This document shows, in pieces, positions 34,931 to 46,127 of a stretch of 64,000 nucleotides of DNA. The first letter of the stretch is position 1. Each line of letters starts with the position of its first letter. Under the pieces are notes generated by a model. That model searched no databases, was not told the DNA's origin, and worked only from the letters and a program-made list of their open reading frames with translations. A program made the position numbers and the translations under genes. Origin of the DNA: Carposina sasakii (taxonomy: Eukaryota; Arthropoda; Insecta; Lepidoptera; Carposinidae). The stretch is taken from contig CP053155.1 of NCBI GenBank assembly GCA_014607495.2, positions 10,850,001 to 10,914,000 of the forward strand. Reading direction: 5' to 3'.

Positions 34931-35699
34931 AGAACCTATATCTACATTATTATTTAGGTTCTAACGGTGCACAAAAAGTCAAATAATTTACGGCTGTGCT
35001 TATAACCACTAAACTTTATGTATGTATCGCTAATCATAGGTATGTAGAATATCTACAAATAACCGATTACCTATCTATTGAAAACTCTTTGTCCAATAGT
35101 AATTCCACCTGGCAATTTTTTGGCAGGATTCCCCGACCGCCCCGAACACAGATAACGAAACGTATAGCAGTGGCGTCCGCGATTTTTTCCACCGATGCGC
35201 CCGGTTAATGACGACCGGAAAAAATATATGGGTCACTTGTGTTTTACCCCCGGTCATAATTATGTTGGTTTGTGATGAGTCCGCTGTTTTTGAGCGTTTA
35301 TTATAGGACATATAATATTATATATTATAGGATAATTTTTGGGAAAATATTTTAGAGTTATGTTATGCTTGTTGACAGGTTTAAATTTAAAGAATGGCAT
35401 GATGTACGTACTTCTATTCTTGTCAGGGTCTTATTACCTATGTTTATTACCTATTATGAAGGCCACTTTGGTGTTTTTGGAGTATTTGGAGCCTAACCAA
35501 TCTAGAGAACTTATGAGCTATTTATTTTGGTACCTATATTTTTATCGCCTCGGCAGTTGGTACAACGAAAGGTTGCATATACGAGTAATGGAACAAGTAT
35601 GTAAAAGATTGATTTTAAGGGACAAGTTCAGATACATACCCAGATCGATAATTTTTCCATACTTTTTAGAACCACTTCACCGATCATGCACGAGGATGT
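34931..35699. other. No supported gene
   Basis: A plus frame at 35339-35701 is open but shows no recognised domain. Its closeness to the LINE tail at 35700 suggests worn retroelement sequence. Confidence 0.35.
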
Positions 35700-36003
35700 A
35701 ACAAAGTACATTGCATACATTTGGTCCCTTTTGAAAACCAGTGCTGCTTGCAAGGTAGGCACGCCTATCTTGTCTTAGCAGCATCCAGCTGAAAAGGGAC
35801 CCGTTTGGCGGTTGCACGTACACGGGACTGACGGGCTCCAAATAGGGCACACAATTCTACTTACTGTTCTTCGTTTCATGTTACTTCTACCTGTCTACTT
35901 ACTTCTTTTGATCTGTATTTCTACCCTATTTCTATTGTCCTTTTCTATGTTACTTCTGTCCGTGTATGTGTAATTTTTAAAAATCTATTCTATTCTATTC
36001 TAT
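35700..36003 (+). repeat. LINE 3' UTR with (TATTC)n tail
   Basis: GCAAGGTAGGCACGCCTATC, then a pyrimidine-rich stretch, then TATTC repeats at 35986-36003. The layout is that of a LINE 3' UTR with a microsatellite tail. The preceding frame (to 35701) may be the worn end of its ORF2. Confidence 0.5.
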
Positions 36004-38713
36004 ACACAATAATCCTCATCTAAGTTGGCATAGAAGATAGCGTAATAAAATTAAAGGGTAGGAAAATGCAAACGCTTATCGAGTTACGGGGACAAGAAGT
36101 TCCAGTCACGTCTTGCGTATTCCATTCCAGTTGGAGTCATTGAGGGAATTTATTGTGAACGACTCCAGTTTTAATGTACTTCGAGCTCGGTAAGGAAATT
36201 GGTGTCATGAAATATGGAGTATGGTAACAGGATTAAATTGTCTTACAGATAAAATGTGGAGGTTATTAATATAAATACCGGACAAAGTTTGTAGATTGTA
36301 ATTTGTCAAGGATTCTTCTTATTTATACGAAAAGTTGATCACCATATTAAAAATATGGTATTGATCTTAAAAAAATTCTACGCGACTCGATTTTTGCAAT
36401 GGTCATCTGTAATACTCTCTGCTCTCAATCTACAATTCCATTAACATTCAATCAGGACTAATGCACAGGATACATTTCCACGTGACATACTTTTGCTGCT
36501 CTCATAACTTCGTTAGAAAACGACTAATCCCAAACCAAAAACGTCTTCATTTACCGATATAAAGTTATCCTAAGTCAGATCTAATTAAGACAAACAAAGC
36601 CACTTGTATACAAACAATGCTGCCTCAAGCCAGTAGTTAGGCTCTTACTTGTGTACTACGTGTTCTATTAGACGCAGCTTCTCAAGACTTGAAGCACAAA
36701 TGCCTTCCAACAAGCAAGGTGTGCCACCTCTGCACTATTGTATAATCTACAGGACAATATTAGGCTTGGAATTTTCTATTGGCGCTAGCAGCTATTTAAT
36801 ACAAGAATTTTGGTTTGCTTTTTTAGTGTTTCTATGATTATCCAATGTGGTATATATTCTGGTATCTCCAATATTGCAGTAGCATACATAGTGTTGACTG
36901 TGTTATGTTTGAGAACATAGAGTTTGAAACAGCTGATCTACATAGTATATTGCAAGTCAATTTTGAATACAAATTGAAAGCTTGTTTAGTTTAATAGTAG
37001 ACGAGATTTAAATGAACTTTCCGAAACGGTTTACTTTGGTTCGTATTTAGATTATCTTAAAAGTTCATCGTCTTAAAAAAAAATTAAATATTTCTGATAA
37101 ATCACAGCATGACAAGGGTAAAAATAATATGCGACGTCATTAAAGCTATAGGATAAATATGGAAAATATAAACAAGATAGGAATTAAATATAAACTCTAA
37201 CCAGACCGAAAGTTGTATTATACTGGCCTGAGAAACTGTAGCTTGTTTATAAAATTTCAAGTTTCAAAAAGAACATTCAGAACTGGTTGAATTTTCGCCT
37301 CGTGAGTGGAATAGTTGGTGTAACTGGTACTCTACATTATTGGATGAAAAGTTGCGCCAAAACTCCCATCCTGGGTAACTTTTCCTATTTTCACGGTGAA
37401 TGGTACGAAACATGTAAACCTTTTTCATTTTAGAGGAAGTTGCTGGTGGATTAGGAAAATTTTCACCGAACAGAAAAGTTTAGAAGAAAAACTTGTGGGG
37501 TTGGTGAAAAGGGAAGCGCTTCTGGCCCCACCGGGCCACTAATAGTTGTTTGGCCTATGTATATATTCCAATCATTGTGAGAAACTTCGATATCGCGTTC
37601 TAGGATTTTGCATTCGATTGTGGTTCTCTCCTGCATCCGATAGATGGCTCCGCTACAAACTATTCAAGGTCAATGTATTTCCTACGTGATCAGTGATAAT
37701 AATTATTAAATTTTACCTTTAGTTTTATAATTTTTCAGAATCTACCAATTATAGGTTTACCTTATTGGAAAAAAACCGATGTGGTCACTATTTATGAGAA
37801 AGTCTACGTGTGTAGCATATGCTCTATGAATAAATACTGATGAGTCCCTACTTGATCCGATAGAATTGAGCTCTCTAACTACATTTAGTTATTTTATAGA
37901 GTCGAGGAACTCGGGTGTTTCATCAGGCGATACTCTAGCAACTCGTCAATAATAAAATCATTTACATCTGACTATGAAAAATAATTTTGATTGTCATTAA
38001 ATAAGCTTCTTTCGAGGAAATTGCTATCTACTTTTTCACCTTCATCTCTTAGGAGTCATGAGCTGTTAATTTTTTTATTGAACTCCATTTTACGTCTGAA
38101 TATAAAATGGAGTGGGTCCTTGTGAGGTGTAAAATCGGTATATTTTACGCTTTCGGGACCATAAATTTTGAGTGGTTTTTTTATTCGTGTGTCGCTTCTT
38201 CGTAGCCTATTCGGGCTACTTGACGAATTCTTTTTACGTAGCGCATAAAATTTGCCGGTTATTTGTTAGGTAATTCCGTTTTATCGCTTTTTAACTTTTT
38301 AGACATTGATGGTGGATATAAAGAGGCTAAAGACGGTATGAGGCGGCCGTAAACGTCGATAATTTTATTTATCGATACGCATTTAACGCCATTTGATAAT
38401 GTTAGGAGAATGAATGGCTTAAGTTGTGAAGTGAGTAGACATAAAATATCTGAAATAAAAATAAAACCTACTAATCGCGTGTGTATGACATAGAAATTTG
38501 TCATTTTTATACCTACCCTGCTATTTCCCATCGCTTAGAAAATATTTCAATTCAATAAACCTGGAACATACCTGCAACAAATAAAAACATAAATTAGCAA
38601 TGTAAAAAAAAAACAAATCTATTACTGCCTTAAAATTGTTAGGCCACTTGTTAGATCCCTTATAATCCTGCGGTTCTAGCTACCCCATTTCAGAAACACA
38701 GACCTGTATATAT
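36004..38713. other. No supported gene
   Basis: I see no coding region, RNA gene or clear repeat boundary in these 2.7 kb. The stretch 37300-37530 is less AT-rich and may be an unrecognised repeat. Confidence 0.4.
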
Positions 38714-39179
38714 ACAGGATGAGTGTGACAGGCAAATACTGACATACAAGTACCATTGTTTTGAAATATACGACAATGTTATTACTCGCAGGAAATTATT
38801 TTTTTTATTTGATTATCCGCAATGTTTGCTTTCCGCGCCAATTGTATCGGGCAATGCTGTGACAAGTTAAATTAGCTTATTGGTTATTGTGTGATACTGT
38901 ACTGTTCTTTGGATCACTTTTGACTCTCCTTTTAGGTTGTTCAGTTAATTGAATTTTTAAAGAGCAACTTTTTTTTTATTTATCCATAGGTTAAAATTTT
39001 GTTTTTAAGTCATTATTTAAGGCCTACTTAAACGATCCACACTATGTTTTACCTGGAAAAATGAAAAAAAGTGGAAAAATTTTGGCATTTTCCTACAAAA
39101 ATTTCCACTGGTTTTCATCTCAGAATCATAGTCTGAAGTCACCATATCAATATTTGCCTGGCTGTCACAGACACCCTGT
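38714..39179. repeat. MITE, second ACAGGGTG-ended family
   Basis: A 466-bp element starting ACAGGATGAGTGTGACAGGC and ending TGTCACAGACACCCTGT. The inverted ends share ACAGGRTG, TGTGACA and GGCAAATA. The interior is unrelated to the 6098 family. It is flanked by ATAT on both sides. Confidence 0.7.
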
Positions 39180-40099
39180 ATATGTATGTATGATATAATT
39201 GTACCTTCAAGACAACAGTCGGTTGTCGTACGAGAAAACGGCGCATTAATTATAATTATTATTAATTCAAAGCAGCACAATAAAGATAAAACTAATTAAG
39301 TCTATTATGACTAGATTATTTCTACTATAACTAGGAAATAATGCAATTATAGTTCCTTATTATCTTGTACTTAACTACTGAACAACGATTCAAAGTAATT
39401 TTATTAATACAGCTTATACATTATTAATTTTATTTTAAGCTAGGGTACACGTCCCCGGTTTCACCATATTATATTCCTTGTAGCAAAAAATAATATAATA
39501 TTTTTTCTCATAGCATATAAGCTGACCTGAAATTCTATTGAAATCTATCCCACGACTTTTTTTGCTAGGTATAAGAAATATTTTTCTCAGAATTTGATTA
39601 AATATGCATATAACTCATTCATGTTTTATTCATAATATTATTGTTCTTCTAAGTTAGTATTTTAAAGTTGAAAATGTAGGTATATCCGTAGGTACTAAAG
39701 TATACGCTAATAAAATTTAAAAAAGTTACATAATAATTTTAATAAATAAAATTTTAATAATTTTGTGATGTAACTATTATTAAAGAGATGATTAATTTGA
39801 ATGAATAGATTCTTAATAAAATTTATTTAATCTAAAAACAAATCAATAATAAGCTCAACCAGTTATTATTATCCGATAAATAGTTTCTCAGAGATTTGCA
39901 GTAGGTATGTATTTACCTCAATTTCAAAACGCTTTGATAGTTATAATATTTAGTACACAAAGTTTCATAAAAAATACTTGTGTCAAAAATAAATCTCGAT
40001 ACAACTCGTAATACGAGAGAGGCTAAATCTCTAAATATATCTAAATTAAAATGCCTCTATCAAAGGGTAAAACAGTCTATATACATACAATACATAAAC

Positions 40100-40345
40100 A
40101 AATATACATACATACATAATAATCACGCCTCTTTCCCGGAGGGGTAGGCAGAGATCACGGATCTCCATTTGCTACGATCCTGACACACCTCTTTCGCTTC
40201 ATCTACTTTCATGACATTTTTCATGCACGCTCGTCGGTTTAGGGTACTCTTGACCTGACCTTTCTTTAGAATTTCACCAATTTGATCGGTGAAAGTCCGG
40301 CGAGGTCTTCCCCTTCCAACCCTTCCATCCACTCTTCCATTGTAC
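40100..40345 (-). pseudogene. LINE ORF2 C-terminal fragment
   Basis: The minus frame reads [20 protein letters not shown] through to [20 protein letters not shown], ending in the 'RGRP..' then 'DRSKWR' pattern found at the C-terminus of several insect non-LTR ORF2 proteins. An ACATACATACATA tail lies at the low-coordinate side. The fragment has no RT core. Confidence 0.6.
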
Positions 40346-40745
40346 ACTTTCTTTATTAAATTTAAACAAATATATCTTAAACATAATATGTATCTAATTA
40401 TGTTTTTAAAATAATACGTAACGAAATATACTCGTATAGTCTATAGGTGCATAATAAACAAAAATATATCCAAAGTGAAGAACAAACAGCCGAAGTTTTG
40501 CAAAGAACCGCGTCGAACTATCATCATTCACCATTATTCCATACTGTTGTATTGGAAAACTCATAAGTTTTCTCACAGTACCCGGCTAGAGGTTCTCAAA
40601 GTTATGAAGTGGGTTCAAAGTGCTTGATCAACTATAACGTATACATATTCTTGGTAATGTATCTCTCTTAATGGCAATATATTAATTTAATCAGTGAGTT
40701 TTATTAATGCTTAAAAAATATAATCGGTTTAAGCTTTATTATTCT

Positions 40746-40815
40746 ACTAGCGGCTACCCACGACTTTGTACGGGTGAAAAGGCATTATAGGTACCCGTGC
40801 GAAGCCAGGGCGGCT
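40746..40815. repeat. Short ACTAGCGGCTACCC repeat
   Basis: ACTAGCGGCTACCCACGACT followed by GTACGGGTGAA and then GTACCCGTGCGAAGCCAGGG. This is a fragment of the ACTAGC-type dispersed repeats seen at 18152. Confidence 0.4.
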
Positions 40816-41904
40816 ATTTTCTTTATAAAAGGTCAACTCAATATTCCCTATTTCGGTTTATTTTATTTATTTTTACAATAAAATTTAATCATCGACAGCA
40901 CCTTGTTGGGGTTTGCATTAAAAATAAACGCGGTCATAAACTATATGTAAATCTTTGAGAATCACTGGAGCTGCTCTTTTAGTTTTTCCCAGTTTTTCAC
41001 CCACACGATCTTTACGAGAGCAACTGTGTAAGAACTTACCTGCTTTCGATACAGCAAATATTATTGTATTTTTATAAGGAACATAAACTTTTTGAATATG
41101 ATACGACTGAGCTTCGGCGAAATCCGTAAGTGTATTGCGGAAGTTTAGCTGTAGGTATATTTATTTATTTTGTTTGCAGTAATATCTTCTGTATTTGCGT
41201 GAAACATGTAAACAAATCAAAATATATTAATAAAATCTGCTATGTAAAAATAAATATTTGTAATTTTATAAATATTTGAAGCGAATTATATTCATTACTT
41301 CGAATAAAATGAAGTAGGAATAGCGCCGACATCTAAACTAGGATGCACTGTATTTCAGGAGCCAACTACTTTAGAAATAAAAAATACACAAAAACAGTCA
41401 ATAATTATTAAAGTTGAAAGTTATATTACCATAATTTTAATTTCAACTTTTTTTTTTATTATATATTCATATGGCATGGCATCTACAATTCAACATAATA
41501 AACATCTGTACCTATACATTAGAAAAATATAGTTAATTCCAGGTCTGATGCATGTGTCTCTAATGGGCCAGCACATCATCAAATGGCCTTTACTTTAATA
41601 TAGCCACCAGGAAAAAATACAAAATAAAACATGACAACGTTCGTCTATTCACAGGTTGAAATTCCTATTTTACTTATTTATAGGTATATTCGTACACCGA
41701 CCAAGTTGTCCATGGAAAAGGCCGAAATAGAATTTTTAAATAAAATCCCCGGACTCAACAAAACGTTTTGGTAGAGCACGAAAGGTTTTTTCCTGTCGAT
41801 ATTGCACGTTGGACTCTTTTTGTTATTGCCTTTTGATATTCGATCCATTGTGTGGATTGAGCTTAATCAACTTTTACTAATATGATGATTGTACTATCAT
41901 ATCG

Positions 41905-42145
41905 TCCTGTGCTGATGCAGGGCTTTACTAGATACATCAGCTACAGCTCCTTCCGTGCATGTGGTAACAGTCGACTAATGAACTTAGGTGCGTTCTTTTA
42001 GGTACTCGTAGGTAACCTAGCAAGTTGTCACTAATCTTTTACCTCTTGTCCTAGTATAGTAACGTTGCTGCATAATTTGCTCTGTGATCATACAGTTTTG
42101 ATTTTTACCAATTTTGGAAACACGGCCTTAACAGTATGGTACAGG
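41905..42145 (+). repeat. Dispersed repeat ('CTTCCGTGCATGTCGTA' family)
   Basis: TGTGCTGATGCAGGGCTTTA, CTTCCGTGCATGTGGTAAC, AGTCGACTAATGAACTTAGG and, at the far end, GGAAACACGGCC. One of five copies in the window. Confidence 0.6.
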
Positions 42146-42809
42146 GATAACATATTTATTGCAGTTCGACATTTAGAAGGATAATTTGCTGGCTAATTTT
42201 GGCAAAACGTATCTAGCTGGATACATCGGTTAAGAATCAGGTGGTTAGTGGTGAGTCTATTGCCGGGTTTCGGATAATAAAATCAATGATATATAAGTAG
42301 TAAGCAGTTAACTCAGAAGCCTCGTCCTTTATTTAGCACGCCTTTGTATCCATATGAGAACGCGCCAACACCACATTAATAGACGACTTAGTACTCGTAT
42401 TAACTTTCCATGAACTTTAAACGCTATTAATAGCTAATCAGCAATTTTCATTTGAAGTTAATCCCAAACTTTCCCATATCATTGCATCTGATATGCAGTA
42501 GATACTTGTGTGGCCTAAGAGAGAGCTTGCACTTTCTATATCTATATATCAAGTTAGTTAACGCCCGTAGCACACCTCCGCTGCGGAACTATAACAGCGG
42601 AACCGCAGCAAATTCGCCATGTCTTCTAGAAGAAGCGAAACACTAGCAAAACTGTTGCTACTATATTTTATCTCTTTCCCCTGGATGGTTTCGGCGATCT
42701 GATTTTATGCTAGCCAAAAGTCCGCATTAAGACCGCCGGTGTGCTGCGGTTTCACGTTGTTGTCACGTGTTTACCGTAGTCCAAGTTCTACTAATCAAAC
42801 TACACTTTA

Positions 42810-43010
42810 CTGATGCGCGGGGCTGCACTAAAATACATTAGCTGCATATCCTTCGGGGATGCCGTATGAGTCGACTAAGGAATTTAGGGGCTTTGTCTCA
42901 GGTGATGCCCCTAGTCATCTGACCGAGCTGTACTAAACGTGGCTGTAGGATCTCCTCCGCGATCCTGCAATTCTACCGCACTATTGGGAACACAGCCGTG
43001 TATATATGTA
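42810..43010 (+). repeat. Dispersed repeat ('CTTCCGTGCATGTCGTA' family)
   Basis: GATGCGCGGGGCTGCACTAA, TGCCGTATGAGTCGACTAAG and GGGAACACAGCCGTGTATAT, matching the copies at 15870 and 41905. Confidence 0.6.
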
Positions 43011-43253
43011 TGTAAAGTACACTTGATTGCAGCCAGCGGTTTCACTACTCATATTTCGCGGCGGAGGTGTGCTACGGCCGTAATGGTTTACTGCACTAGT
43101 GCCTTAAACCTTTCTAGGCCGATTACTGCGGCGCTAGCATCTATCTGGTGAACAGTAAATTGATACGAAACAGCTTAAGATGCTAGAGTTTCCGTTTAAA
43201 TGCGCTGGACTAGAAATGTTGCAGTATATTTCACATTAACTAATATTATAAGC

Positions 43254-43265
43254 TTTCTATTATCT
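43254..43265. repeat. Target duplication of the Penelope-like element, left copy
   Basis: TTTCTATTATCT here is repeated exactly at 52107-52118, directly after the right arm of the Penelope-like element. It brackets the whole nested block. Confidence 0.75.
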
Positions 43266-43475
43266 ATTGAATTGTATCAGGCGTCACTATTCGGAAGTTC
43301 AAATCTCTATTGAGGGATCGCCCACCACCGGGCCCTATACCCTCCGCTGACCCTCGGATCTGCCTACTCATGATCACGAACACAAGACACTACAGTCGCA
43401 ACGAGAAGCCAGATCCAAGCACCTAGCATGCAACCATAAATACATAGCTGCTAATCCGAAAACCAATTAAAATTT

Positions 43476-43520
43476 TAATCGACATATGTTTCGCCAACAC
43501 CCGTGGCATCATCAGGATTA
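43476..43520 (-). ncRNA. Hammerhead-ribozyme-like motif, left arm
   Basis: Same 45 nt as 45357-45401, on the minus strand. Core blocks CTGATGA, GAAA and GTC lie in the right order, with arms able to form three helices. Details are given under the right-arm copy. It lies downstream of the PLE coding frame on the same strand. Confidence 0.65.
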
Positions 43521-43802
43521 GTTTTCCATGTTAGTTCTATCTACCGAACCAACTAACTAACAACTAAAACCAATGTATTGCAAATCATTTTTATACCCTC
43601 AATCAACATAAAAAAATAAATGTTAATACCTACATATTAGTTTAGAAATGTAAAATTATTATAGATAAATAATTATTAAAAATATACATTAGTTATTAAT
43701 TGTTAAATTATTAGAAGAAAAATAAATTTATAATAATATTAAATATATATAAAAAAAGACCATATCAAGGCTGTACGACAAAGTCATTACCTTTGTCCGA
43801 TC

Positions 43803-44672
43803 CTATTGACTTTGACATTGACAGATTGCAGCCAAAACTGGGCTAGTGTTTACAAAATCTATTTGATTATTTACCAAATTAATACCTGAAAATTTTGCTT
43901 TCATAATTTCTAGTTTTTCTAAAATAGACAGACGGATGCCTTTATCTGCAACATGTAGAACTCCTAACTCATTATTATCTGCCAGGGAGTGGCCCGCCTG
44001 GAGTAAATGTTCGGCAAAGTTGGATTTATTAGGATTACCATTTCTAAAAGCTGATATATGTTCCTTGTATCGAACATTAAAACTGCGACCAGTTTGTCCA
44101 ATGTAACAAGCATCACATTCATCACACTTCAACTGGTATACACCTGATTTCTTTTTAAGTTCCAACTTTTGTTTTGTGTTAATTAACTTTTGTAATGAAT
44201 TATAAGTCCTAAACGCCACAAATATGTCTTCTTTTTTAAATAATTTAGATAATTTTTCTGAAAAACCTCCATAATATGTCAAACTACCAGTGTATGATTT
44301 TTGAATCTGATCAACTTTAGGGTATAACATTTGTTTAACCAAAATGTTTTCCTTTTTATTGACCAGATTATAAATTAATTGAGGACTGTACCCATTAGAT
44401 CTGGCAATTTGAACAATGGTATTAAATTCTTTATTATAATTGTAATTGTTAAGCGGTAAAGTTACCAGTCTATGTATCATAGACTTATAAGCCGCTAATT
44501 TATGTTGCCATGGGTGGAAAGAATCAACCGGTATTGTGACATCTGTATGGGTAGGTTTCCGGTATACAGCAAAATCATGAAATTTATCTAATCTTGATAT
44601 AGTTAAATCCAAAAAATTTATGCTATTATTAACTTCTTCTTCAATTTTGTCAACAAAATTAATACCAAGCAT
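43803..44672 (-). CDS. Penelope-like element C-terminal protein with GIY-YIG endonuclease
   Basis: A 289-codon frame, 5'-truncated relative to full Penelope-like proteins, which also carry a reverse transcriptase. Residues 1-60 (NSINFLDLTISRL, then VYRKPTHTDVTIPVDSFHPW) match the segment after the RT core. The GIY-YIG nuclease lies at about 174-270: SGVYQLKCDECDACYIGQTG, then R and H in GRSFNVRYKEH. The CDECDAC block between GVY and YIG is the cysteine insert known from these elements. The nuclease is thought to nick target DNA for priming. The start is only the first Met of the surviving frame. Without the RT this copy cannot act alone. Confidence 0.85.
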   Translation of the reverse strand: MLGINFVDKIEEEVNNSINFLDLTISRLDKFHDFAVYRKPTHTDVTIPVDSFHPWQHKLAAYKSMIHRLVTLPLNNYNYNKEFNTIVQIARSNGYSPQLIYNLVNKKENILVKQMLYPKVDQIQKSYTGSLTYYGGFSEKLSKLFKKEDIFVAFRTYNSLQKLINTKQKLELKKKSGVYQLKCDECDACYIGQTGRSFNVRYKEHISAFRNGNPNKSNFAEHLLQAGHSLADNNELGVLHVADKGIRLSILEKLEIMKAKFSGINLVNNQIDFVNTSPVLAAICQCQSQ

Positions 44673-44744
44673 GCCAAAATTAAATTCAAAATTGAAGAAG
44701 AAGTTAATAATAGCATAAATTTTTAGAAATCAGGTGTATACCAG

Positions 44745-45074
44745 TTGAAGTGTGATGAATGTGATGCTTGTTACATTGGACAAACTGGTCGCAGTTTTAA
44801 TGTTCGATACAAGGAACATATATCAGCTTTTAGAAATGGTAATCCTAATAAATCCAACTTTGCCGAACATTTACTCCAGGCGGGCCACTCCCTGGCAGAT
44901 AATAATGAGTTAGGAGTTCTACATGTTGCAGATAAAGGCATCCGTCTGTCTATTTTAGAAAAACTAGAAATTATGAAAGCAAAATTTTCAGGTATTAATT
45001 TGGTAAATAATCAAATAGATTTTGTAAACACTAGCCCAGTTTTGGCTGCAATCTGTCAATGTCAAAGTCAATAG
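44745..45074 (+). pseudogene. Second, inverted copy of the PLE GIY-YIG region
   Basis: It reads KCDECDACYIGQTGRSFNVR to AAICQCQSQ, the same residues as the C-terminal 109 of the left-arm frame. Its 5' side joins directly to a short stretch matching 44620-44652, so it is an internal-deletion derivative in the opposite orientation, lacking the GVY strand context and everything N-terminal. Confidence 0.85.
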
Positions 45075-45356
45075 GATCGGACAAAGGTAATGACTTTGTC
45101 GTACAGCCTTGATATGGTCTTTTTTTATATATATTTAATATTATTATAAATTTATTTTTCTTCTAATAATTTAACAATTAATAACTAATGTATATTTTTA
45201 ATAATTATTTATCTATAATAATTTTACATTTCTAAACTAATATGTAGGTATTAACATTTATTTTTTTATGTTGATTGAGGGTATAAAAATGATTTGCAAT
45301 ACATTGGTTTTAGTTGTTAGTTAGTTGGTTCGGTAGATAGAACTAACATGGAAAAC

Positions 45357-45401
45357 TAATCCTGATGATGCCACGGGTGTTGGCGAAACATATGTCGATT
45401 A
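45357..45401 (+). ncRNA. Hammerhead-ribozyme-like motif, right arm
   Basis: In order: TAATC (45357-45361), CTGATGA, a GCCA...TGGC stem with a CGGGTGT loop, GAAA, a 3-bp ACA/TGT stem with a 2-nt loop, GTC, then GATTA (45397-45401). TAATC pairs with GATTA to give stem I. This is a type I hammerhead layout with a very short stem III. Predicted cleavage would follow the C at 45396. One flaw: positions 10.1 and 11.1 form a U-C mismatch in place of the usual G-C. Hammerheads have been described in Penelope-like elements, so the context fits. Activity is not shown. Confidence 0.65.
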
Positions 45402-45540
45402 AAATTTTAATTGGTTTTCGGATTAGCAGCTATGTATTTATGGTTGCATGCTAGGTGCTTGGATCTGGCTTCTCGTTGCGACTGTAGTGTCTTGTGTTCG
45501 TGATCATGAGTAGGCAGATCCGAGGGTCAGCGGAGGGTAT

Positions 45541-45726
45541 TGTTTGGGTGGACTGTAGGTTTTTGGTAGGTCGCTGGATGGTTCTTGGTGCAGATAAAAT
45601 GAGAAGACTAGGAGAAATCTTGAGAGAGTTTATTGCGCTTCACATGGAACCGAGAGAGAGAGTGTTGCCACAAATAATTACAAATATCCCTACAATATGT
45701 TAATGTTGCCAACATTAATTGCAACA
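45541..45726 (-). repeat. BEL/Pao 3' LTR
   Basis: 186 bp, identical by eye to 51884-52069. It is short for this group. It carries GTGGACTGTAG (45548-45558) and TAGGTCGCTGG (45567-45577), both resembling tRNA-Tyr. Confidence 0.9.
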
Positions 45727-46127
45727 TGCTGCGCCTTAACAGAAAACAAAGTTAAAAAACTCAACAGTAAATAAACTAAAGGAAGGTGGCGCTATGTTAT
45801 TATAACTAATAACCAATAATAGATTGGTCAACAAAAACAATGAGATTATAACTAATCACAACCAATGACTAATAACAGATTGGCTAACAATGAGATAACT
45901 AGTGCCGTCTGGCATATTCATGATACTCGTTTACTAATTAATTTAATAGCAAAAAAACAATAAAGACTGATAATGCGGCATATGTAGGAATTAAATTATG
46001 TATTTTATACAATATCAAAATAACTAATCTAGTGTTATTCGAATAAATCAGGAAACTTAAAATAAACTTAAATTTTAGAAAATTCTAAAATATACTTAAA
46101 TATACAAATGCCTACATTGTTAAAAGA

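Larger units (their letters stand above)
39180..43253. other. No supported gene; dispersed repeats
   Basis: No gene is supported. Apart from the repeat copies listed separately it is AT-rich with no recognised content. Confidence 0.45.

Noticed and set aside
45548..45577. A true tRNA-Tyr gene in the LTR
   Set aside because: Only the anticodon-arm and T-arm stretches are present, with a foreign 8-nt spacer and no acceptor stem; the primer-site match next to the other LTR has a different order from a tRNA gene.
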